13,163 bases of DNA. Source: a bacterium (lineage in GTDB: Bacteria; Chloroflexota; Dormibacteria; UBA8260; Bog-877). The position numbers were made by a program, and so were the translations under genes. The notes under the pieces were generated by a model. It had not been told where the DNA came from, did no database searches, and saw nothing but the letters and a program-made list of their open reading frames with translations. Of the stretch, positions 1-7,440 are shown in pieces (position 1 is the first letter of the stretch; each line of letters opens with the position of its first letter). The stretch covers positions 1-13,163 of the forward strand of contig JAKAVU010000039.1 in the NCBI GenBank assembly GCA_021817185.1, read 5' to 3'.

Positions 1-290
1 ATGAGCTGGCCGGCATCGGCGAGACCGTCCTGCTCTACCAAGGCGAGAAGGGCAGGCCTCGGGCCCGGCGCATGCTGACCGAGACCGGCCCCACCCAGGA
101 TGCCCTTGTCGGGGTATTCCACCTGCCGCGTTACGCACCCCGCCCCTGACCCCTCCCGGCTCGGGCCAGCTGCCAGCCGGGGCCCGAGTTAGGTCATACG
201 CCCACGCGGCCTCGAAACGCTGTCACTACAAGGGGAAACTGCTGCTGCAGCGCTCCAATCTCGGAAACTCCCGCCAGGTCGGAAAGTCAC
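1..290 (+). mobile_element. Probable 3' end of an insertion sequence, truncated by the window edge
   Basis: This stretch holds a transposase-like C-terminus (stop at 147-149) and then about 140 bp with no gene. The non-coding part stops where homology to a VapC toxin begins (about 293-299), and that toxin lacks its usual Met-x-x-Leu-Asp start. The simplest reading is that an insertion sequence entered the 5' end of vapC and its right end lies near 285-295. The other end is outside the window, so inverted repeats and a target duplication cannot be checked. The boundary is inferred. Confidence 0.35.
3..149 (+). CDS. Transposase C-terminal fragment (IS1634-like?), 5' truncated
   Basis: An open frame enters from the left edge and ends at TGA 147-149, giving 48 residues. 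It starts ELAGIGETVLLYQGEKG and ends LPRYAPRP. The pattern of a basic patch (GRPRARR), then LTETxxxQ, then a hydrophobic segment and a final YAPR-like tail resembles C-termini of some IS4/IS1634-type transposases. I recall this only as a general likeness. No catalytic residue lies in the visible part. The non-coding end that follows and the broken vapC beside it support a mobile-element origin. It could instead be the end of an unrelated chromosomal protein. Confidence 0.42.
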   Translation, partial: ELAGIGETVLLYQGEKGRPRARRMLTETGPTQDALVGVFHLPRYAPRP

Positions 291-667
291 GCCAGCTGGA
301 CAGTTCGGCGGTCATCAAGCTGGCGGCGGCCGAGCCGCAAACCCAGGCGCTGCGCCATCACCTCGCGGAGCGCTCCGATCGCATCTCCTCAGCCCTGGCC
401 AGAACCGAGGTGCAGCGAGCAGCGACCCGGGTCTCCCGGGCGCACCTTGGCCTGGCGCGGCGCCCTCTGGGAGATCTGGAGTTGATCGAACTCGACCAGC
501 GATCGCTCGACCAGGCGAGGCAGCCGGCCCCGCCTGAACCGCGCTCGCCGGATGCCATTCACGTAGCGGCGGCTGTCTCGCTGGGTGACGAACTCGCCGA
601 GGTCGTCACCCCCGTCCGACGGCAGCGGTGCGCGAATGGGGCCTGGCTGTCACCGCGCCGGCCCGAG
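290..667 (+). pseudogene. vapC-type PIN-domain toxin, decayed (no start, C-terminal frameshift)
   Basis: In the frame containing 302, the translation gives the hallmarks of a PIN-domain ribonuclease in order: LDSSAVIKL (296-322, first catalytic Asp), then SSALARTEV (helix with the conserved Glu), then SPDAIHVAAAVSLGD (third acidic residue), then ELAEVVT. Two defects are visible. No ATG, GTG or TTG precedes LDSS at the expected 2-4 codons, and the frame runs on into unrelated sequence. After VVT (602-610) the expected Tyr-Asp is replaced by Pro-Val, and the normal ending (VREWGLAVTAPA) appears in another frame from 628, so an indel lies between 610 and 628. VapC proteins cut tRNA or rRNA and are held in check by VapB; no antitoxin gene remains upstream. 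The insertion-sequence end next to the missing start probably explains the loss. The protein is unlikely to be active. Confidence 0.7.
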
Positions 668-783
668 TCCGAGCCAGGGCTTCTGCTCAGACGGGAGGGC
701 GAGCGGGCATGAGGGCCCGGGCTACTGGCCAGACCCGGGGGTCCGGCAGCAACTCTCCGATCGCCACCCCCGTTGAGATGGCG

Positions 784-803
784 GCCGGCCAGCCCTGGCC
801 GGC
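784..803 (-). terminator. Perfect 8-bp hairpin downstream of ychF
   Basis: GCCGGCCA (784-791) and TGGCCGGC (796-803) are perfect inverted repeats around a 4-base loop. On the minus strand the hairpin begins about 37 bases past the ychF stop, where a terminator is expected. No T-run follows on either strand, so it would be a T-less terminator or a 3'-end stabiliser. Such GC palindromes also arise by chance in this composition. Confidence 0.35.
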
Positions 804-840
804 GGCGACACAGCTGCCGGGAGCGGCCGGCCCAGCGCGG

Positions 841-1947
841 TCAGACGTTGAAGAGGAAGTGCATGACGTCGCCGTCCTGGGTCACGTAATCGCGGCCCTC
901 CAACCGCCTCTGGCCGCGCTCGCGCAGAGCCGCGTAGCCACCGGCGGCGACCAGCTCCTGCCAGTTGCAGACCTCGGCCCGGATGAACCCCCTGGCGAAG
1001 TCGGTATGGATGGCCCCGGCGGCATCGACCGCGGTGGAGCCGCGCCGCACCGTCCAGGCCCTGACCTCCTTCTCACCGGCCGTGAAGAAGGTCACCAGCG
1101 AGAGGGCGTGGTAGCCGGCGCGGCTCAAGCGGCCCAGGCCGGCCTCCTCCAGACCCAGGCCGACCAGGAACTCCTGCGCCTCGTCGGCCTCCAGTTCGCT
1201 CAGCTCGGCCTCGAGCTTGGCCGAGACCGCCACAAAGTCGGCCTTCTCGGCTGCCGCCCGCTCCAGGATCGGGAGCGCCGACCCGGAGGCGGGATCCTGC
1301 CCGAGCTGGTCCTCATCCACGTTGGCGACGAAGATGACGGGCTTGGCGGTCAGCAGCTGGCACTCCCTCACCACCGGCTGCTCCTCCTCCGAAAGCTCCA
1401 CCGCTCGCGCCGGTATCCCCTGGTCGAGCGCCTCCCGGACCCGGGCCAGCGCCTCCGCCTCCACCTTGGCCACCCGTCCTCCGGCGCCAGCCCTGGCCGT
1501 CCTGCCGACCCGATCCAGGCGGCGGTCGAGGGCCGCGATGTCGGCCAGGGCCAGTTCCAGCTCCAGGATCTCGAGGTCGCGAATCGGGTCCACCTGGCCC
1601 TCGACATGGCCCACCTCGGAGGCCGAGAAAGACCTCAGGACGAAGGCGATCGCGTCCGCGGCCCGGACGTGACCCAGGAACTGATTGCCCAGTCCCTCGC
1701 CCTTGTGGGCGCCCCGGACCAGCCCCGCTATGTCGGTGAAGGTGACCGTGGCCGGGATGACCTTGGGAGGATGGAAGAGGGCGGCCAGCTGGGCCAGGCG
1801 TGGATCCGGGACCGGCACCACCCCGGTGTTGGGCTCGATGGTGGTGAACGGGAAGGCGCCCACCGCGGCGTGAGCCTTGGTGAGGGCGTTGAAGAGGGTG
1901 GACTTGCCGGCATTGGGCAGTCCCACGATCCCGACCGACAGGCTCAC
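841..1947 (-). CDS. ychF: Redox-regulated, ribosome-associated ATPase YchF (Obg-family)
   Basis: A 368-residue protein, close to the usual ~363. The P-loop GLPNAGKST is at residues 9-17 and is followed by the long YchF G-domain, including FTDIAGLVRGAHKGEGLGNQ (switch II region). The G4-position motif reads NVDE rather than NKxD; an Asn-x-x-Glu here is the YchF signature that moves specificity from GTP to ATP. A coiled-coil arm follows, and the C-terminal TGS domain ends in VTQDGDVMHFLFNV, the family ending. YchF proteins bind ribosomes and affect stress responses and translation fidelity. The start is GTG at 1947; a GAGG Shine-Dalgarno overlaps the stop of the upstream HAD gene. The 9-bp gap implies co-transcription and probably coupled translation. 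A hairpin lies about 37 bp past the stop. The family call is certain; the physiological role here is inferred. Confidence 0.97.
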   Translation of the reverse strand: MSLSVGIVGLPNAGKSTLFNALTKAHAAVGAFPFTTIEPNTGVVPVPDPRLAQLAALFHPPKVIPATVTFTDIAGLVRGAHKGEGLGNQFLGHVRAADAIAFVLRSFSASEVGHVEGQVDPIRDLEILELELALADIAALDRRLDRVGRTARAGAGGRVAKVEAEALARVREALDQGIPARAVELSEEEQPVVRECQLLTAKPVIFVANVDEDQLGQDPASGSALPILERAAAEKADFVAVSAKLEAELSELEADEAQEFLVGLGLEEAGLGRLSRAGYHALSLVTFFTAGEKEVRAWTVRRGSTAVDAAGAIHTDFARGFIRAEVCNWQELVAAGGYAALRERGQRRLEGRDYVTQDGDVMHFLFNV

Positions 1948-1956
1948 TGCCGGGCC

Positions 1957-2790
1957 TCAGTCAAGTGGGGACCGGTCCAGCTGGTAGTGGCTGACCACCG
2001 CGGCCAGGCCGCCACCACCAGGTCCCGGAGCAACCCACTCGGCGGCCGCCAGCACGTCCTGGCTGGCTCCCTCGACGGCCACCGGCGACCCCGCCACCGC
2101 CAGCATCGACAGGTCGTTGGGCGCGTCTCCCATGACGATGACCTGGGCCGGGTCGGCGCCCAGGTGCTGGCAGAGCCAGAGGACGGCGGCCCCCTTGTTG
2201 ACATCCTTGGCCGTGATCTCACAGAAACCGACCAGGGAACGCGTCACCTCGGCGCGGTCCCCCACCAGCCCGACTATCTCCGCCAGCGCCCGGCCGAACC
2301 GCTCGGGGTCGGCCACCACCACCGTGAGCTTGGTCGTCCCCTGCCGCAGGCGCTCCTCCAGCGGCGGGTCCTTGGCCACCACCGCCTCGATCTGCGAGAT
2401 CCCGACGTAGAACTCCACATCCGGGGTGATCGCATCCACCAGCAGATTGTCGTCCTGATAGACGTTGACGGCGTAGCCCCGTCTCCGGGCCAGCTCCAGG
2501 ACCGGCAGGGCCACCTCGGGAGGCACCTCCCGACGCAGCAGCACCGGACCTGGCCCAGCCTCCCCCGGGAGCTCCTGGATGAGGGCTCCCTGGTAGCAGA
2601 TGAGGGGGAGGCTGGTCTCCAGCTGTTGGGCGTAGGGAAGTCCGGAGCGGTACATCCGGCCGGTGGCGATCCCGATCATGGTGCCGGCCGCCTTGGCCCT
2701 CAGAGCCGCCTCCACGTCGCGGGGGTCGAGCTGCAGGCTCCGGTCCAGGAGGGTGCCGTCGAGGTCGGTGATCAGGAGCCGGGACCTCAC
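1957..2790 (-). CDS. HAD-superfamily hydrolase, Cof-type (subclass IIB) phosphatase
   Basis: A 277-residue protein, typical for Cof/YbiV-type HAD phosphatases (~265-290). All motifs are present: motif I DLDGTLLD (residues 9-16; Asp9 nucleophile, Asp11 acid/base), motif II in the segment GIATGRMY, motif III lysine in KDVNKGAAV, and motif IV GDAPNDLSML near the C-terminus. The region between motifs II and III is the C2B cap that sets substrate choice. Family members remove phosphate from sugar phosphates, nucleotides or cofactors such as pyridoxal phosphate and FMN; the substrate cannot be read from sequence. The start is GTG at 2790 and gives a canonical N-terminus just before motif I. It lies 9 bp upstream of ychF on the same strand, so the two form an operon. 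I know of no functional link between the two families. Confidence 0.94.
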   Translation of the reverse strand: MRSRLLITDLDGTLLDRSLQLDPRDVEAALRAKAAGTMIGIATGRMYRSGLPYAQQLETSLPLICYQGALIQELPGEAGPGPVLLRREVPPEVALPVLELARRRGYAVNVYQDDNLLVDAITPDVEFYVGISQIEAVVAKDPPLEERLRQGTTKLTVVVADPERFGRALAEIVGLVGDRAEVTRSLVGFCEITAKDVNKGAAVLWLCQHLGADPAQVIVMGDAPNDLSMLAVAGSPVAVEGASQDVLAAAEWVAPGPGGGGLAAVVSHYQLDRSPLD

Positions 2791-3320
2791 CTCGCTCGGG
2801 CCGGCGGTGGGGCGCCGGAGATCCTCGCTTTGATCTCATGCCGCTCCGACCCGGGAGCGGGCGCCTGGACGGATCCGGCGCGTCGGGCGCTCCGGGACCG
2901 GAGCACGACCATCGAGGGCGCCCTGTGGGACCCCCTCCGAGCCCGCGCGACCGCCACCAGCCGACCGAGCCCATCGAGGGAGGGGGCCGGCTGCCCTGCT
3001 CCGGCGAAGCTGGCTGGAGCCGGGATGAGCTTGGACATTGTCGGGGTCATTGTCGCCGATGGGTGGCCGCGCCAGGCCGGGGGCACCTTCCCGGGCGAAG
3101 CCCGAGATCCGTGGCGTTCCTTCCAACAGCGCGCCAAGGGCGCGACCAAGAACGGGATGGCACCGAATCCCGACCGCCGGTTGCCCGTCGCCGGTTGGCT
3201 CAGACGGCCATCGCAGGGGCTGATTCGGTCCGCCGCTCTTCCTGGGGCTCCTCGATCGACCCATGTCTGTGGAGCTCTGGCGTCAAGGTCCGGTGGCCGG
3301 GCCCCACGGGACCGCCCCCA
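2791..3320 (-). other. 530-bp interval without a convincing gene; hairpin-rich
   Basis: This separates the zinc-ribbon gene (stop at 3321) from the HAD-ychF operon (start 2790), so it should hold the operon's promoter. A 120-codon minus frame (3149-2787) overlaps the HAD start as GTGA, but its product is Arg/Pro/Ala-rich low-complexity sequence, starts with TTG and resembles nothing I know. Short perfect or near-perfect inverted repeats lie at 2841-2860 (7-bp arms), 2889-2904 (7-bp arms, 2-base loop), 3092-3104 (5-bp arms), 3130-3144 (6-bp arms) and 3287-3313. The octamer CATTGTCG occurs twice, at 3036 and 3048, exactly 12 bp apart. No clear -35/-10 pair was found. Confidence 0.5.
3287..3313 (-). 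terminator. Hairpin just after the zinc-ribbon gene
   Basis: Arms 3287-3296 and 3304-3313 pair at 9 of 10 positions (one G-G mismatch at 3292/3308) around a 7-base loop. On the minus strand the hairpin starts 7 bases past the TAA stop of the 693-residue gene. No T-run follows, so termination is inferred from position and stability alone. Confidence 0.45.
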
Positions 3321-5402
3321 TTACCACCAGCGGTCGGGCGCCAGGCCCAACAGCGACTGCAGGACCCGGGCGGTGGCGGCCACCTCGCGGGGGTCCGCAG
3401 CGTAGTCGGCCGCGGTTCCTTCCCTGGTCCTGGTGAGGCCGGCGCGGCGCCCGACCACCGCGGCCACCGCGGCCGCCATGGTCACCGCCGGAACCTCGGG
3501 CAGACGTGCGCCCTGGAGACGCCACCAGGCCGCCAGGCACCGGACCAGCACGGGAAGGCCGGAGCTGGGAAGCTCTGAGGACCACAGCTCTGCGGCCACC
3601 GGATCCAGCTCGGCCCGGGGCGAGGGCGCGCCCGCGTAGAGGCTCGCCGCGGCCCATACGGTCGCACGCTTCATCGCGATGCGGGCGCTGGTCGCGCCGA
3701 GGGCGGGGAGCACCTCCTCCACCGCCGGCTTCCCGCCCACGGTCCGCCAGTGCAGGCTGAAGGGGTACTCGGCGTCCCTGGTCAGGATCAACCCGTCGGT
3801 GCAGTGGAGAATGCCCACCGCAGGATCGTGGGTGAAGCTGCTGCTCCGCACCGGCACCGCTCCCGGGGGAAGGCCGATTGCCCGCAGTGGGCCCTCGGCT
3901 CCGTAGAGGTGGTAGAGGACCCGCAGGGGAGAATCAGGGCTGGCGCGCTTGCGGGGCCAGGAATCACGGCCGACGACCGCCTGCCAGAAGGTGAACCCGA
4001 GGACATCGCCGATTCGCGTGACCCTGGCCCGGACCTTCTCGTACTCCCTCGCCTGCTGGCGCGCCATCTCCAGGGCGCGGGCGAGAAGGTCCTCGACCTC
4101 CGGCCTTGGCGCCTCCGCATCGGCGGCCGGCCGGCCGCCCTCGGGCACCAGGGCCGGCCCCTGAGACGCAGGCTGAGGAACCGCAGCCGCCAGCTCGGGC
4201 ACCCGGCTCCCCGCTGGGCTCGCCCTGGGCACGGGAGCGGCCGGGGGCGGCGCGGGCGCCAGGGCCGGCCCCTGAGACGCAGGCTGAGGAACCGCAGCCG
4301 CCAGCTCGGGCACCCGGCTCCCCGCTGGGCTCGCCCTGGGCACGGGAGCGGCCGGGGGCGGCGCGGGCGCCAGGCAGGCCCGGCAGACGATACGATCGCG
4401 GGCGGCCACCAGCGGAGCCCCGCTGCCGCAGCTGGGGCAGCCGACCGGGGCGAACCCCCCGGTCGGCAGCCACCAGGTGAGCGAGAAGGGGAAACCACGG
4501 CCGCCCCGGCGGATCACGACCGGCACCGTCATCGCGGGGATCCACCACAGGTGCAGGCGGACCGGGCGCAGCTCGTGCCGGGCCTCGAACTTCTGCTGGA
4601 TCTCCTGCCGGCGGCGGGCCCACTCCGCCCTGGTGGTCTCGGCCTGGGCGTCGAGCAGGGGCCGCCGTTCGGCGGGGGCCGCCTCGCGCCGTTGCGCGAT
4701 CGACTCCAGAGCGGTCCTGTAGTAATTCTCGGCCAGTGCCTGCTCGTCCTCCTGGATGTGAACGGCCTGCTGGGCCAACACCTTCAACCGGACCTCAGCC
4801 CGCTCCTCCAACAGGCGGTGGGCGGCCCCGACGGCGGCCGTCAGGTCGGGCTCGAGACTGGGATGCGGCGGCTTGCCCTGCAGCTGCGGGAGCGCCCCGA
4901 GCTGCCGCCCGGCGTCGTCGGGGAGCGGCAGGCCGGCGGTGGCATCGACCCACACCTCCTCCCGTTCGTAGAAGCGGTCGTGGAGAGAGTAGGTGACCTG
5001 CACCCCAACTCGAAGCACGGGCGCGTACCTGGGCAGCGGCACGCCGCCGGCGTCGATGCGCCCATGGTCGACGCCCACCCTCTCCCGGGCTGCGGCCAGC
5101 AGCTGCCCGCCGGTGGGCAGGGGCCTGGCGGGCCAGCCCGCCCAGAGCTGGCCGCTGTCCCCCTCCTCCAGCACGTGGCCGGCGGCCGCGTCCAGGACCG
5201 GGTGGCCGGGGATCAGCAGCAGGGCTCCCTCCTCGCGGGCGAGCCCGGGGTCCGAGGTCGCCGCGATGGTTTCGCTCAAACCGAAGCGGTCCTGCATCGA
5301 TCGGGGCAGCACCATCAAGATCCGCTCGCCGTCATCGTCGGTGAGGGCGCCCTCGCGCTCGGCGTAGTGGCGCCAGAAGGTGAGGGCGGGATCCCCGATC
5401 AC
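3321..5402 (-). CDS. Uncharacterised zinc-ribbon partner protein of a SNF2 helicase
   Basis: A 693-residue protein of unknown function. Residues 1-~165 are a mixed alpha/beta region opening FWRHYAEREGALTDDDG; the layout recalls partner proteins encoded beside bacterial SNF2-type helicases (B. subtilis YqhG beside YqhH is one such pair), a loose analogy. Residues ~185-285 are charged and helical, probably coiled coil. A four-cysteine zinc ribbon follows (C322, C325, C340, C343: CPSC then CRAC). A Pro/Ala-rich linker comes next, made of two identical 37-residue units (~345-418). A helix-rich domain of about 240 residues ends the protein at APDRWW. No catalytic motif, signal peptide or membrane segment is visible. 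Its GTG start overlaps the helicase stop by 4 bp (GTGA, 5399-5402), implying coupled translation and probably a fixed protein ratio or a complex. A substrate-recognition or nucleic-acid-binding subunit is plausible but unproven. Confidence 0.85.
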   Translation of the reverse strand: MIGDPALTFWRHYAEREGALTDDDGERILMVLPRSMQDRFGLSETIAATSDPGLAREEGALLLIPGHPVLDAAAGHVLEEGDSGQLWAGWPARPLPTGGQLLAAARERVGVDHGRIDAGGVPLPRYAPVLRVGVQVTYSLHDRFYEREEVWVDATAGLPLPDDAGRQLGALPQLQGKPPHPSLEPDLTAAVGAAHRLLEERAEVRLKVLAQQAVHIQEDEQALAENYYRTALESIAQRREAAPAERRPLLDAQAETTRAEWARRRQEIQQKFEARHELRPVRLHLWWIPAMTVPVVIRRGGRGFPFSLTWWLPTGGFAPVGCPSCGSGAPLVAARDRIVCRACLAPAPPPAAPVPRASPAGSRVPELAAAVPQPASQGPALAPAPPPAAPVPRASPAGSRVPELAAAVPQPASQGPALVPEGGRPAADAEAPRPEVEDLLARALEMARQQAREYEKVRARVTRIGDVLGFTFWQAVVGRDSWPRKRASPDSPLRVLYHLYGAEGPLRAIGLPPGAVPVRSSSFTHDPAVGILHCTDGLILTRDAEYPFSLHWRTVGGKPAVEEVLPALGATSARIAMKRATVWAAASLYAGAPSPRAELDPVAAELWSSELPSSGLPVLVRCLAAWWRLQGARLPEVPAVTMAAAVAAVVGRRAGLTRTREGTAADYAADPREVAATARVLQSLLGLAPDRWW
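4150..4371 (-). repeat. Perfect 111-bp tandem duplication inside the zinc-ribbon gene
   Basis: 4150-4260 and 4261-4371 are identical base for base; flanking similarity extends only a few bases further (4147 differs from 4258). The 111-bp unit keeps frame and adds 37 residues (APAPPPAAPVPRASPAGSRV and onward) to a Pro/Ala-rich linker directly after the last zinc-ribbon cysteine. With no silent differences between copies, the duplication is recent or kept uniform by slippage or gene conversion. Confidence 0.98.
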
Positions 5403-7192
5403 GAGACCTGGTCGCCGCCGACCAGCGTGTCGGTGCGCCGGCGGCTCTCCAGGTAGCCGCTCCGTGCCACCGCCAGCTGCTCGCCGAGCGCCTCCAGCCG
5501 GTCTTGGAAGTCGGCTTCGTGCTCGCTCTGGATGTGCGCCTGGTAGATCGAGGTCTCGAAGTCGAATTCGTCGTCGACGCGGCCGAGGATCATGTCCAGC
5601 TCGCCCACCACCAGCTCGAAGAGGCTGATCCGCGCCTCCAGGACGCGCAGGATCCGGTCCTCGATGGTGTCCGCGCTGACCAGGTTGGAGAGGAGCACCT
5701 CGTGCTCCTGGCCGACGCGGTGGATGCGTCCCAGCCGCTGCTCGATCCGCATCGGATTCCAGGGCAGGTCGAAGTTGATCATCACGTGGCAGAACTGGAG
5801 GTTACGGCCCTCGCCGCCCGCCTCGGTGGTGAGCAGCACCGGCAGCTCCCGTTCGAACCTGCTGATCGCGGCCTCCTTCTGACGATGGGAGAGGCTGCCG
5901 TGGTACACGCAGTGGGAGAGGCCCTCCGCCTCCAGGAGCGAGTCCAGGAACTCCAGCGTCCGCCTGAAGCCGGTGAACACGACCACCTTCTCGTCGCGCC
6001 CGCCGTGGCGGCGGAGGAGTTCGAGCAGGGCCCGCAGCTTCTCGGTTCCGGGGATCCCCTCCGCGAGGGCGGCCAGATCGGTCCACCCCACCGTCCCCAG
6101 CGCCGATTGCAGAGCGGCCGGACTCGAGCCGGCGGCCCGGAGCACCGCGCGCAGCGCCAGCGCCTCCTGAGGGGGACCATCGCGGCCGCGCCTGCGCACC
6201 CGCTCCGCGACCAGACGGTAGAGTTCGGCTTCCGCCTTCCCCGGTGTGATCCGGAGGGTCTCCGCCAGCCTTCTGGGGAGCATGCGAGCCACCTCGCTGC
6301 GCCGGTGCCGGATCATCACCTCACGGGTGCGGCGCTGCAGCTCGCTCAGGTTCCTGGCGGACTCCAGCCCGGTCAGCCCGACGTGCCGCCGCCGAAATGC
6401 CGCAGGCGTGCCGAGGTGCCCGGGCCGGACCAGGCTCACCAACTGAAAGAGGTCGTCCAGACGGTTCTCCACCGGAGTCGCCGTCAGCAGCAGCAGGTAT
6501 CGGCTCTGCAATTGGCGGGCGAGGCGGGCGGAGGCCGTCTGGGGATTCTTGAGATGGTGGGCCTCGTCCACGATCACCAGGTCCCACGACTCCGCCACTA
6601 TCGCGTCCTTCAAGGGCGCCCTCCGGGCGGCGGCCAGCGAGGCGATCACCACCGGGTCGTCACCAGACCAGAAGGTCGGCTCCCAAGCCCCTCCCTTGAT
6701 CAGAAGGGAGGGCAGCGCGAACTTTCGGTCCAGCTCCTCCTGCCACTGCTCCACCAACCCCGAGGGGGTCAGGATCAGGACTTTGCGGGCGAGCCCCCGC
6801 AAGCGCAACTCGCTCAAGACCAGGGCGGCCTCGATGGTCTTGCCAAGGCCCACCTCATCGGCCAGGATGGCCCGCCCGCGCATCCTCCGCAGCGCCACCT
6901 GGGCTGCTTGGAGCTGGTACGGGAAGGGTTCGAAGCGGAGCCTGGGGAGCGAGGCAATCGTCTCGAACCCCGGTTTGGTCCAAACCGCCAGCGCCTCCTC
7001 CACCAGGATGGAGGTCGCTTCGATCACCGGCTGGCGCGCTTGGAGCTGGCGCAGCAAGGAACCATAGCCATCCGGCGGGAGCCCGGAGCCAACGGCTCCG
7101 GACCCAGTTTCAGCCATCATCCCGGGTCCGACGGTACCCGTTCCCCACACCGGCCTCTCGGCGGCGAAAAGTGGCTCCCATTCCGGACCCAA
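5399..7192 (-). CDS. SNF2/RapA-type DEAD/DEAH-box helicase (superfamily 2 ATPase)
   Basis: A 597-residue SNF2-type DNA or nucleoprotein translocase with every core motif: FPYQLQAAQ before motif I, Walker A DEVGLGKT (112-119), LTPSGLVEQW (Ia region), DEAH (209-212), LLTATPVENR (235-244), then in the second RecA lobe VVFTGF, LTTEAGGEGRNLQ (~454-466) and QRLGRIHRVGQ (485-495). The pattern matches RapA-like and YqhH-like stand-alone bacterial SNF2 proteins. The last ~80 residues are acidic and helical. Family members use ATP to move along DNA or strip proteins, and relatives occur in several phage-defence systems. The downstream gene overlaps it by 4 bp. The start is uncertain: the longest frame begins with TTG at 7192, while ATG at 7120 or 7117 and GTG at 7150 are possible; conservation begins near residue 45, so all keep the core. 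An imperfect hairpin at 7269-7290 lies upstream. Confidence 0.95.
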   Translation of the reverse strand: MGPEWEPLFAAERPVWGTGTVGPGMMAETGSGAVGSGLPPDGYGSLLRQLQARQPVIEATSILVEEALAVWTKPGFETIASLPRLRFEPFPYQLQAAQVALRRMRGRAILADEVGLGKTIEAALVLSELRLRGLARKVLILTPSGLVEQWQEELDRKFALPSLLIKGGAWEPTFWSGDDPVVIASLAAARRAPLKDAIVAESWDLVIVDEAHHLKNPQTASARLARQLQSRYLLLLTATPVENRLDDLFQLVSLVRPGHLGTPAAFRRRHVGLTGLESARNLSELQRRTREVMIRHRRSEVARMLPRRLAETLRITPGKAEAELYRLVAERVRRRGRDGPPQEALALRAVLRAAGSSPAALQSALGTVGWTDLAALAEGIPGTEKLRALLELLRRHGGRDEKVVVFTGFRRTLEFLDSLLEAEGLSHCVYHGSLSHRQKEAAISRFERELPVLLTTEAGGEGRNLQFCHVMINFDLPWNPMRIEQRLGRIHRVGQEHEVLLSNLVSADTIEDRILRVLEARISLFELVVGELDMILGRVDDEFDFETSIYQAHIQSEHEADFQDRLEALGEQLAVARSGYLESRRRTDTLVGGDQVS

Positions 7193-7440
7193 TGGTATCG
7201 GGGAACGGCTCCTGGGACCGCTGGGCCGGAATGGTCAGCCACCCATCACACGTGCGCCTCCTCTCCCCACCTTGGCCACCGTGGCAAGGTCCAGGCAGCG
7301 GCCACTGCCCGGAGCAGCGGCGGGCCGGGTGCGGTGGCCTCGGCAGGCCGATGGCCGTCTGGGTTCGGTCCCTGGGGCCGGGTGGTCGCAGGCGGCGGAT
7401 GGCCACCGACACACGGGCGACCCACCGGCCTCCCAGCGGT
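7193..7440 (-). other. Upstream region of the helicase gene; no gene seen
   Basis: The 248 bp before the helicase start contain no recognisable gene. An imperfect hairpin (7269-7290: arms ACCTT/AAGGT and GCCA/TGGC with one bulged G, CCG loop) and a smaller GGCCT/AGGCC stem-loop near 7339-7352 would lie in the leader if transcription starts further upstream. No convincing promoter was found. Confidence 0.3.

Noticed and set aside
2787..3149. 120-codon minus frame whose stop overlaps the HAD start as GTGA
   Set aside because: The overlap looks operon-like, but the product is Arg/Pro/Ala/Ser-rich, begins with TTG, lacks any known motif and crosses several hairpins. One 4-base overlap can occur by chance.
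3160..3180. Possible tRNA T-arm-like sequence (CACCGAATCCCGACC)
   Set aside because: No matching acceptor stem, anticodon arm or GGTTCGAATCC-type loop on either strand.
628..3405. Very long plus-strand open frame (925 codons)
   Set aside because: It runs antisense through ychF and the HAD gene, whose motifs are unmistakable, and its product is Arg/Gly/Pro-rich without domains. Long antisense frames are expected in GC-rich coding DNA.
4150..4371. CRISPR-like repeat array
   Set aside because: Two directly adjoining 111-bp copies with no spacers, in frame inside a gene: a tandem duplication, not a CRISPR.
3750..5456. 568-codon plus-strand frame opposite the zinc-ribbon gene
   Set aside because: A composition shadow; the minus-strand frame has the GTGA overlap with the helicase, the Cys4 ribbon and domain-like sequence.
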